DNA from: Sistotremastrum niveocremeum HHB9708
Taxonomy: Eukaryota > Basidiomycota > Agaricomycetes > Sistotremastrales > Sistotremastraceae
Length of the DNA: 64,000 bases
NCBI GenBank assembly: GCA_001630475.1
Contig: KV419397.1
Span: 813,758 to 877,757, forward strand
Direction of reading: 5' to 3'
A model generated the notes under the pieces. The model had not been told where the DNA came from. It made no database searches and saw only the letters and a list, made by a program, of their open reading frames with translations. The position numbers and the translations under genes were made by a program. Of this stretch, positions 55,855 through 64,000 are shown piece after piece. How positions within the stretch are numbered: the first letter of the stretch is position 1; each line of letters opens with the position of its first letter.

Positions 55855-56695
55855 TGAGATGGCTTATCCGTTAGGACTAGGTGCATGCAACAGTGACAGT
55901 CGTGGTCGAGACTGAGGAGGTTGAGCGCTTATTTGGGCCGATGCGCCATAAAATGGCAAGCTTGCTAACGACAAACCTCACCGCCATACCGATATCCTAA
56001 ACACTTTGGCACATTCACCTCCGTCTCGTTTCATATCTTCCAGTTCAAATTCCAAAATTTGTGATACGAATGATGCGCCCGAATAAATATTGATCAGACT
56101 GACAAGAAAATTTCGGCATTTTTTTCCCGTATCACACCAACTATTACTGAAATTGCGGTCAAAATCTGAATTGGTCGTTGTCTGTAGACATAACTAGACA
56201 GAACACGAGTTCTGTTTTCTCCATTCATGGGACGTATATTAAAAATCAAAACAAGGGTTGCCGGGGCTCTTACAGTATGAAGTGCCCCAGGCTCTACCGC
56301 TCTAGTATAAAACGTGTATCCTGAGGCCTGAGGCACGGTCTAACGAGTTGGCATGAGAAGGAGTCAACGGTAAAGACCTAGCAGTCTTTCCTAGGTTGCT
56401 AGTTATGATACAGAGCAACTCGAGTGAGGAGATCGCTCTCAAACGCCGAGTCTTGAAGTTATCTCGGAGACTCAAGACCACCCGCATGCATGTAACAGTC
56501 GTATGGACCAGCTAAGTCCCTGTTTCACAAGCTGCTCCACCGGAACATTTCATCTTGCTCTGTCCAAGAGCCCTCGAAGGTCATCCGAATTTTAAGCGGG
56601 CGTTCGAAACCCGCTCGGTTCATAGGACCTTAGGGTCCGCCCATAGCAAGGAGCGAATGTGACTTCCATTGAGATTATGAGACAATCGCCGGGAA
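55855..56695. other. intergenic region, no gene recognised
   Basis: 840 bp between cluster B genes 1 and 2. A hairpin AGCGGG/CCCGCT near 56600 resembles a tRNA T-arm by chance. No other structure seen. Confidence 0.45.
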
Positions 56696-58065
56696 CTACG
56701 CAAGATAATCAATGTACTTGCTGCGAGTTCCTCGAAATGTCCTGATGTATGGGCCGACAATTCCTTCTGGCTCAAATGCCCACGCCCTTACGACATGCAA
56801 AGCGTTACAACGAGGCAGCCAGTTGTCTTCGCCCCGGAGGACGACACAGAGCAGAGCGGGAAAGAGCTGCGGAAGAGAACAGAGGGCGATATCACGCTCA
56901 GGATTATCGGGAGGGAATGGGGTATTGATGTCCAATGGATAATCAGCATCTATATGGTCCAAAACCTCGTACATGGTGAGGGTATGAAGTTTCGGCAGGC
57001 ACGATGAAAGGTCCTCGGTGTTCGTTTCCATGAATGACTATCATCCAACGTCAAAAAGGGTTAAAACAGAAACCACACCTCACTCACGATAAATTCTTTC
57101 GTGCACTCCGCACCATCGAGAACTTCGAGCGCCGGAAACTGACGCACTAGCGCCCTCAAGCCAACACCATCGAGGACGATGTACTCGTTGGAAATAGAGA
57201 GGTGCGTCACATGGATAAATGGGCCAGAAAACTGGGAAAATTCCCAATCGAGTATGTTACGCCCATCAAGTTCCGGTTCGGGGACTTCAAGTATTTGTCT
57301 ATCGTATTGAAGAACGGTGAGATGCTTGGACGATGCCAACATACGCAATTCCTCAAAGGTTGCATGCATCCGCTCAAGGTTTGGGAGCGGATCCTCGCTT
57401 CTCAGCTGTCTCCATGGATAAGACTCCCCGGAGAAGTCGTAGAACCACAAGGAGACATCTTTGAGTTCAGGATGTTTGCCCAAGAATTTGGCTGCGTCAA
57501 TCGTGGGCTCGTTCGATGCTGTCAGGAGTCCCAGGCGCAATACACGTAGGTGTGGGAAGCGCAGACTGGAGAGGTGGATGAATATGGCGGACAATGGGAT
57601 CATCTGAGCGTTGACGGACAATCGCAGATATTGGAGATGAGAGGTAAGAGAAAGTATCTGATGGATACGCGCGAAAAAATCGGGTGGTACCGCCTCCACC
57701 CTATATTGCGTGCCGTTCTTTGGGTGTAGATCAATGGACAGTGCCTTTAGATTAATGACGAAACGAGATCCCGGTTTCTTCATTGCCATCAGAACGTTGG
57801 ATAACTGATTTGCATAAAGCTCGAGCCTCGGGTTAGGGTCTTCCTCTCTGTGAGCATCATCATCGGGACTGAACGCCTCGACGAATATCTCGGAATGCAG
57901 TATAGGAAGCGCTTCGCGCATCCATGCCCTCGAGACGCTCATAAGCGATAGAAGGGCTCCGTTCTCTTCCATCCATTCTTTTCGTGTTTTCCAGGTCAAC
58001 GCGTCTGCGCTGGATTCGCGTAGACCTGACGCAATTGTACGATACAGTTCGACAGGAAGTGTCAT
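56696..58065 (-). CDS. F-box protein, cluster B paralogue 2
   Basis: Exons 57088-58065 and 56696-57037, intron 50 nt. Start 58065 ('MTLPVELYRTIASGLRESSA') matches the paralogues. An in-frame Met at 58245, inside the inverted repeat arm, would add 60 residues not found in paralogues. Shared blocks: 'EWMEENGALLSLMSVSRAWM', 'HLQYLRLSVNAQMIPLSAIF', 'LPNLERMHATFEELRMLASS', 'FIHVTHLSISNEYIVLDGVG', then exon 2 'SFMETNTEDLSSCLPKLHTL'. 439 residues. The closest relative is paralogue 1. Its upstream region is one arm of a 322-bp inverted repeat, so the promoter now faces an inverted copy of itself. Confidence 0.85.
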
Positions 58066-58133
58066 CTCAGAGGGACAACAGCTAAACGAGGTAGCAGTCG
58101 CTGGGGGAGTTTGGGCGCTAATCTTTAGCTCGC

Positions 58134-58455
58134 TTATTGCTGTTTGCAAAAGTATTGGCGGAGGCCGAAAATCGCCAAAATCGGCGCGCCGCGGCTTGGA
58201 ACGTTCAGAACGCGAGATCTCGACGAATAGAGTAGATACAAACATGATTTTTGTTGCAAATGACAGCTAGAGTGAACCTGGAGGGCTTCAGGTCAAAGTT
58301 TGAAGCAAAACGATGCAGAAATGGACGAGCACGAAAATGGGGGCTGTCTGGGGTATGTGGACAATTCTGAGCGAACGAGAGTAGTTATCGACAAGCCGTT
58401 TTCATATTTGGGAAGTAGAAGTTCGTTGGCAGGGCGCCAAGAGGAATGGGGAGGG
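58134..58455 (+). repeat. 322-bp inverted repeat, left arm
   Basis: Starts TTATTGCTGTTTGC and ends GAGGAATGGGGAGGG. Base-for-base identical by eye to the reverse complement of 58863-59184. It begins 69 bp upstream of the F-box ATG at 58065, so it contains that gene's promoter. Confidence 0.92.
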
Positions 58456-58862
58456 CCACAGATGTGGTAGCTCCAACGTTGTTTGGACCCCCTCACCGGG
58501 TGGGCCGACTGTCGTGCGATTAGTACAATTTTTATACGAATCGGTGCCCATATCGTCAAAAGCACCTGCAGATAATATTCCGAACTATAGGGTTGATTTT
58601 GTATAGCGTACAGCTTGAGTACATAGAATTCATCATGTATATTAGAGATGATAAGCGCCCAAACCGTTGGGCACCGAAAAAACCTTTCCAAGCATCACCA
58701 TGGACGTAGGAACCATTCGATACCTGCCAAATGTTTCATTAGTACCTCTACACCCTTCAGGTGGCACAAAGAGGCAGATTTCGTGCACATTTCCCGCTCT
58801 CTGAATGACCCTACTGACCCTTTGTTCTTGCATGGTCGACAATTATGCTGCCTCCACCATGC
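58456..58862. other. 407-bp spacer of the inverted repeat
   Basis: Unique sequence between the arms, no gene recognised. Frames crossing from the spacer into either arm give the same C-terminal peptide because the arms are identical; they are not believed to be genes. Confidence 0.6.
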
Positions 58863-59184
58863 CCCTCCCCATTCCTCTTGGCGCCCTGCCAACGAACTTC
58901 TACTTCCCAAATATGAAAACGGCTTGTCGATAACTACTCTCGTTCGCTCAGAATTGTCCACATACCCCAGACAGCCCCCATTTTCGTGCTCGTCCATTTC
59001 TGCATCGTTTTGCTTCAAACTTTGACCTGAAGCCCTCCAGGTTCACTCTAGCTGTCATTTGCAACAAAAATCATGTTTGTATCTACTCTATTCGTCGAGA
59101 TCTCGCGTTCTGAACGTTCCAAGCCGCGGCGCGCCGATTTTGGCGATTTTCGGCCTCCGCCAATACTTTTGCAAACAGCAATAA
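58863..59184 (-). repeat. 322-bp inverted repeat, right arm
   Basis: Inverted copy of 58134-58455, ending 102 bp before the stop of the F-box gene at 59287-60543. No terminal target duplication was seen, which argues against a simple foldback transposon. Confidence 0.92.
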
Positions 59185-59286
59185 TTCACATTCTTTTGGG
59201 GCATTTGCCTCAAGCTTGTTTTGCTACGTTCTACGAGTAGCAGATGCCCTGATTTTTTATCTCTTTCGTTCAAGTATCTCCGGTTT

Positions 59287-60543
59287 CTACATCAATAAAG
59301 CTGCTCCACTGGCAAAGTGAACCTTCATCCGTTTGAACACTGCAACACCCGTCGTAAACGAGCAAAGCGTCAACTTGCGCTCGGCTGTTCCGCGTTCGTC
59401 TCGCAGGTGCATCGCTATTTGTATAGCAGGGAATATCTGAGGGAGCGCGATGAAAGCTCGGTCAAGTGCGTCATCTTGGAGACTTTGATAGAAGACGCCG
59501 TCGACGAAGGATAGGTCACCGTGGGACGACTCGTGTACCGTTATCTTTGTGAGACTTCGGAGGCATCCCGCTGCTTGTTCGACATCTTGCTTCATCAATT
59601 TCTAGACATGATAGTCAACACATGTGTAAGCAAAAACTGGACAACTCACAATGAAAGACGTGGTCGTCACGAGTCCATCCAACGTTATGAGAGCGGGAAA
59701 ACTCTGATGCAGAGCTTTGAGAGTATCCAAATCCAGCGGGATTTTAGGTGGAGACATAACGAGATGTTGGACTCTCAAGAACGGGTTCGCAAGTTGCGCT
59801 AGTTCAGGGATGAACGAACGTCTGTTTCCCGGGATAATCTTGAGCGCCGCCAAACGCTCTGACGAGCGCAAAATGCAAAGATCTGGAATTGTTCCCCAGA
59901 ATGTCTGAAGATTCGGAAGTGGGTCGAACTCCCTTAACAGAGTCCAATCGTACCAGCCCCAAATTTTAGGAACAGGCACTAATGACACCGTTTTCAAGCT
60001 TGGATGTCGGGCGAGAAATCTTCCTAGCTGTTCTCGTGCCGATTCGCTCGTGTTACAGACGGAGAATTTGATTTCCGTCAGATGGGGGAATTGAAGGGAG
60101 GATAGCTGCAATTGGACCATCTCCATCGCGCTGTAACGGAGATACCGAAGATGCGATGAATGCGAGAGGATCTCTTCAACAACTCGAGTTATATATTCTG
60201 TGTTGTCCTTCCCATTAATCATGATTGTCAAGCGTTTGAGATAGGTGGCATAGTCGTAAAAGGGTGTGGTATTTCTGAGCGTGTCCAGGAGCCGTGACGC
60301 TCGAATCAACGCGTGCACGCTGTGCTTTCCATGTACAGACGGACGATCGACGCGGTCAATAAGTATCTCTGACCAAAGCACTGGAGCTGCACCCCTGCTC
60401 CAGGTTTTGGACACGAGCGTAAGAGCAAGAAGTGTCGTGTTCTCTTTCAACCAGTCCTCTGTGTTTCTGGTCGGCGAGTTCACGTCCAGCGGGTCACGTA
60501 TTACTTCAGCGATAAGGCGACATATTTCTGGAGGTATGTGCAT
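59287..60543 (-). CDS. F-box protein, cluster B paralogue 3
   Basis: Exons 59650-60543 and 59287-59601, intron 48 nt. Start 60543 ('MHIPPEICRLIAEVIRDPLD'); an upstream in-frame Met at 60591 is rejected by alignment. F-box helices are followed by 'LLALTLVSKTWSRGAAPVLW', then 'HLRYLRYSAMEMVQLQLSSL', 'LPNLQTFWGTIPDLCILRSS' and 'FLRVQHLVMSPPKIPLDLDT'. Exon 2 begins 'KLMKQDVEQAAGCLRSLTKI' in place of the 'SFM' of its paralogues and ends 'FASGAALLM'. 402 residues. The most diverged cluster B member but with the same intron position, so the duplication predates the others. Confidence 0.84.
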
Positions 60544-60752
60544 CTTGAAACTGCTGCAATGGCGCCAAAAGCGACTGCGTAAGAAGTTCAACCTATAACG
60601 TTGATGTTGCTAAGTGATCATGGTGGGCGCTTAGTTTGTAGGCGCCGGCGGTCATATTTGCTTGAAAGTACTTTGAAAGTTCGTTTATTCAAAGAATTTA
60701 TCCCGACGTCCGGAATCACAGATTCAGACAGAAGAAAGGGAAGGTAACCAGA

Positions 60753-61977
60753 TCAGAGAGAGCTAACAACCAGATGATAGGTGTCCTTCATAGCCTTCCC
60801 TTGTCTCTTTTCACGCTTTCGCTCTGCGCGATCAGCTTTCTTCAAGCTACGTTGTTCCTTTCTGGCAGCGCGTTTGGCTTTCTTTTCGGCCTGCCTCTGC
60901 TCTCTACGTTCTCGCCTCATCTCTCTACGAGTTGCGCGATCCACTCGGCCCTTGCCTTTTCCGTAGTCGCTTGAATCGCTCGATGAAGAGCTGGACGAGG
61001 AGCTAGACGACGATGAAGCCGAAGATGTTCGATTGAGGGGCGCTCCGAGTCCAGGTGGCATCAAATTTTGATTGGGAGGTCCCATGAGAGGAGTAGTTCC
61101 TTTCAAGAGTATGACGTTCATACGTCGTGGTCGGAAGAAATGCTGTCAGATTCAGAAGATTAGATCTGTGCGAATACATTGAAGGTGTGGAGGCGACATA
61201 CGTTATTCCATATTTCAATAAGCTCGATCACGGGGAGTTCTTTCTTCTCCTTCATTTTCCCTTCGATAGCTCTGGTGACCAGAAAACCGGTAGCACCTAG
61301 GTGCATGCTGATAGGAGCGATATTGGAAATAATGCGCTGCTGTCCGGACAAAGCTCCAGCTATCTGGATATCCTCAAGGAATCTACGGTCCAATGAGACT
61401 GAGTTCAAATTATGCTTGGACAAACTGACCTTATCCAATCACCCTCGCCAACATCGTGGGTAGCGAAAGGATGTGGGTTCATAAATGACGCAGGAGGGAT
61501 CAACGAGAAGCATGATTCCAGGTGCTTCTTGCTCAGTCCATTCAACCACATTGGCTGAAATGTGGTGTACGGATATCTGGGATCAGGCCCTCGAGAGAAA
61601 GAGGGAGGAGGGGGGTTGAGTGGATCACGTTTCACAATTTTATTAAGAAGCTGACTGGCTCGCGACGATGCCGATGCCGCATCCTGGGGTGACGCCGTTG
61701 AAGGACCTGCTTGCGGTTGAGAGGGTGAGAGGTCTCTCGAAGATCCTTGCGCGAATGGAGATGTGGGTCGACTTGTAGATGGAGGTCGATATGCCGACTT
61801 CTCATCTATAGGAACCAGAAAGGGATTATGAGGGGAGTGTGAGCGTTCTATCTCGTCATAGCCAGGCGGTGGGCCAGGAGGAGGCACGAAGGCAGTATAG
61901 ATCATCGGTGGAGGGGCCGATAAGCCAAATTGACTCTGGTCATCGTTGGGTTCCCCTGTCTTTGAGTCGATAAGCAT
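60753..61977 (-). CDS. unrecognised Pro/Ser/Lys-rich protein, tandem paralogue 1
   Basis: Start 61977 ('MLIDSKTGEPNDD'), chosen by alignment with the neighbour. The N-terminus is Pro/Ser-rich and disordered ('FVPPPGPPPGYDEIE'). A conserved core starts at 'TFQPMWLNGLSKKHLESCFS' and runs 'NPHPFATHDVGEGDWIR|FLEDIQIAGALS'. A somewhat hydrophobic segment ('RIISNIAPISMHLGATGFLV') leads to 'VIELIEIWNN|HFFRPRRMNVILLKG'. The C-terminus has a 13-residue Ser run, a 60-residue Lys/Arg/Glu/Ala coiled coil, and ends 'KDTYHLVVSSL'. Three exons with short introns. I do not recognise the family. The basic tail suggests nucleic acid or membrane binding, which is speculation. Confidence 0.75.
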
Positions 61978-62476
61978 CGTGAGTTGCAAGCTTCAACTAG
62001 GAGAAAGCGCTGGAGGTATAATATAGCTGTCTGATCTGCGGCGCAGCTGGCTCACGACTGTGACCGTCTTCTGGGGGCCGTGCTGATAGCTCTGACTTCG
62101 GAAGGGGCGAGAGGGTAAATGGCCGATGGCCGATTTGACTCAAATAAGGGGCCATCATTATTGAGGCTCGAAAGCAGATGTGTGTACGGCTAATCAAAAG
62201 TCTCAGCTTAAGAAAAAATATCTCCAAGTGTAGCTCACCAGTTTTGGGATTTCTTGGGGACGTCGGCGTTATTCGAAGGTTCGGGCTGCGGTCAGAACGA
62301 TTACGTAAAGCGCACAGCATTCGACTCTGTGCGACCTGGCTCAGGAATATTGCTCAACGATTTATTACCTTGAGAAGGCAGAGAAAGGCAAGTATACAAA
62401 CGGAACTCGGAACATATCGTTCAACATAGAGAGGATGATTTAGGAAGGCTCGACAGGAATATAGCTCCAGTTCCCA
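61978..62476. other. intergenic region between the tandem unknown genes
   Basis: 500 bp of 5' flank for paralogue 1 and 3' flank for paralogue 2. No gene recognised. Confidence 0.5.
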
Positions 62477-63631
62477 CTAAATAGCTGTAACAAGCAAGTT
62501 ATAGCACTTTCGGCCGGAATCTTCTCCCTTCCGCGCTCTCTTCTCGAGCCTCTCACCATGCTTATTTGCCCGCTTCATCGCCTTGTATTCTTGTTTCATT
62601 GCCCTTCTCTCCATCTTCATTGCGTGTTTCTGTTGTCGTCTTTGTTCTTTAAGTTGACGCTTCATCTCCTTCCGAGCGACTCTATCATCTGGGAGGCCCC
62701 TCCCGGATGTCAGCCCGAGCCCTTGCTGAGCAGGATTGTGGTGAGTTAGATAGCCGTCGTTGGAGGATGAGCTGGAGGATGAGGAAGATGAAGAAGAAGA
62801 GTGTCGTCGCAGAGGAACGCCCTGCGTGAAATCCGACACATATGGCCCGTTATTTCCTGTGTTCATCAACGGACGCCTCCCTTTCAGAAGAGCGACGTGC
62901 ATCTTTCGAGGGCGGAAGAAATGCTACATGAGTTATCGATCAGAACCTGAAGTCGGGTAGCAAGGAAATGACGTACGCTATTCCAAGCTTCGATGACTTG
63001 GATCGCTGCGAGCTCTTTCTGAGTTTTGTGTCCATTGGAGCTAGCATGAGCCGCAGCCTGCATATCCTGAAGAAATCTGACACCAAATTAATACTCGTAA
63101 GCTTGTTCGACATAGATCTTACCTCGACCAATCCATCTCAGCGACGTCATGCGTCTCAAAAGGATGAGGGTTCGTGTGTGTAGGAGGCGGCATGACCACA
63201 AAGCATGATTTCAGATGCTTGCTCGTGCCCTGGAGGGACATAGGTTCGAAAGGTTGGTATGTACCCATTGGACTCGGCTGACGAGCGAAAGATGAAGGTC
63301 CTTGTCCAGGAGTTTGGTTTAGATGTGGATGTCCTATCCACTGTGCAGAATGACCGTTCAAGTTGGGCGGAGGGAGAGCAGGGGGATATTGAGGTTGATG
63401 TGGAAGACCGCCATAAGAAGGGCCATTTACATGGGAAGTGGGAGGCAGACCAGCTCCGCCTGGGCCATAACCGGGCCCCGTTGGCATCGCTCTTGACGAA
63501 TCGTGATTCTGCGTGTACGCAGGAGGAAATCCAGCAGGAGGCACGTATGAGGTATCCACGTGAGGAGATGGCATCCGAAGAGGCTCCTGAGCCTTAGTGT
63601 TGTCGAACGGTCGAGATTTGATGTCGTACAT
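62477..63631 (-). CDS. unrecognised Pro/Ser/Lys-rich protein, tandem paralogue 2
   Basis: Start 63631 ('MYDIKSRPFDNTKAQEPLRM'). The N-terminus is Pro/Gly-rich ('GPGYGPGGAGLPPT', 'QYPPALPPPN'). The core is 'GTSKHLKSCFVVMPPPTHTN', then 'PHPFETHDVAEMDWSR|FLQDMQAAAHAS' and 'ELAAIQVIEAWNS|HFFRPRKMHVALLKG'. The C-terminus has a 13-residue Ser run, then a Lys/Arg/Met/Gln-rich helix and 'RKCYNLLVTAI'. Compared with paralogue 1, about 30 residues between 'FLQDMQ..' and '..WNS', including the hydrophobic segment, are absent; the exon is continuous and in frame, so this is a real difference. Same exon layout otherwise. Function unknown. Confidence 0.75.
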
Positions 63632-64000
63632 AGTGGGTTTGTAGTTGAGGGTGAGTGTCTTCAGACTAGGCTTGTCCTGTTAAATAGCATAGGTGGCTCG
63701 GTGTATATTGACGTTCATGCAACGTTCATGCCCGGTGCCCTGCTCCACTGGCACCCATCGTACAGTTCCACAGCATGATGATGCCCCATCTCACTCTTGA
63801 ATAAGCCAAAGACCGGCGACATTAGAAAATTAGCTTGGGTATTGTTCAAGAAGGAGGCATATGTACAGCGAAACTTGGAAACGGATCCTCAAGCATACGC
63901 AGAATTGTGACGCAGATTGACCAGGAGCAAAAGCAGATCATACAGAGTTCCTACGATTAGGTTCAAGATAAAAACGAGGTCGTTCCCACGAATACAATTG
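63632..64000. other. upstream region of the gene at 63631
   Basis: 369 bp to the window end. CT/GT-rich, no gene recognised. Confidence 0.4.

Noticed and set aside
56590-56640. tRNA-like T-arm (GTTCGAAACCCGC)
   Set aside because: The loop is 9 nt and no D-arm, anticodon arm or acceptor stem could be fitted.
58293-59025. Two oppositely oriented frames with an identical C-terminal peptide
   Set aside because: The identity comes from the 322-bp inverted repeat, not from protein conservation.

Overview
The window looks like nuclear DNA of a filamentous basidiomycete (Agaricomycetes type). Introns are about 46-60 nt with GTRNGT donors, intergenic gaps are short, and the gene content fits: a division 1 chitin synthase, a ChAPs/exomer protein, Exo70, Sec31, TOK-type two-pore potassium channels, a PLAC8 protein, a NACHT-WD40 receptor and an expanded F-box family. 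The species cannot be named from the sequence. No rRNA, tRNA or CRISPR array was recognised.

Layout. 0-8 kb: the end of one F-box-type gene, chitin synthase (minus strand), a 5'-truncated LINE with a 15-bp target-site duplication, and a second F-box gene. 9.5-14.8 kb: a large NLR gene (disordered N-terminus, four-helix-bundle-like region, NACHT, 10 near-identical WD40 units), cut at the start of its P-loop by a 98-bp palindromic MITE. 15.2-17.2 kb: a nest of hAT-like non-autonomous elements whose target-site duplications show that the DNA between two inverted copies was flipped. 17.4-20.3 kb: a ChAPs gene. 20.7-20.9 kb: four 52-nt repeats with covarying stems. 21.9-26.9 kb: EXO70 with a 2.26-kb intron and a 12-nt microexon. 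27.5-32.5 kb: SEC31. 32.7-33.8 kb: a disordered orphan. 34-39.4 kb: three tandem F-box paralogues. 40.8-43.1 kb: a PLAC8 gene and another F-box gene. 43.3-50.8 kb: two tandem TOK channels. 51.6-54.4 kb: a transposase-like gene carrying a piece of an F-box gene. 54.5-60.5 kb: three more F-box paralogues, two of them separated by a 322-bp inverted repeat with arms identical by eye. 60.7-63.6 kb: two tandem paralogues of an unrecognised Pro/Ser/Lys-rich family.

Functionally, the housekeeping genes centre on secretion and wall building: COPII export (Sec31), exomer sorting of chitin synthase (ChAPs), vesicle tethering (Exo70) and chitin synthesis itself. The accessory part (nine F-box genes plus a fragment, the NLR, the transposons) is where duplication, insertion and rearrangement are visible. 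Exon models were built by eye from splice motifs, reading frame and paralogue comparison. The EXO70 model sums to exactly 663 codons. The fine exon limits of chitin synthase, ChAPs, SEC31 and the channels are less certain than their outer ends.
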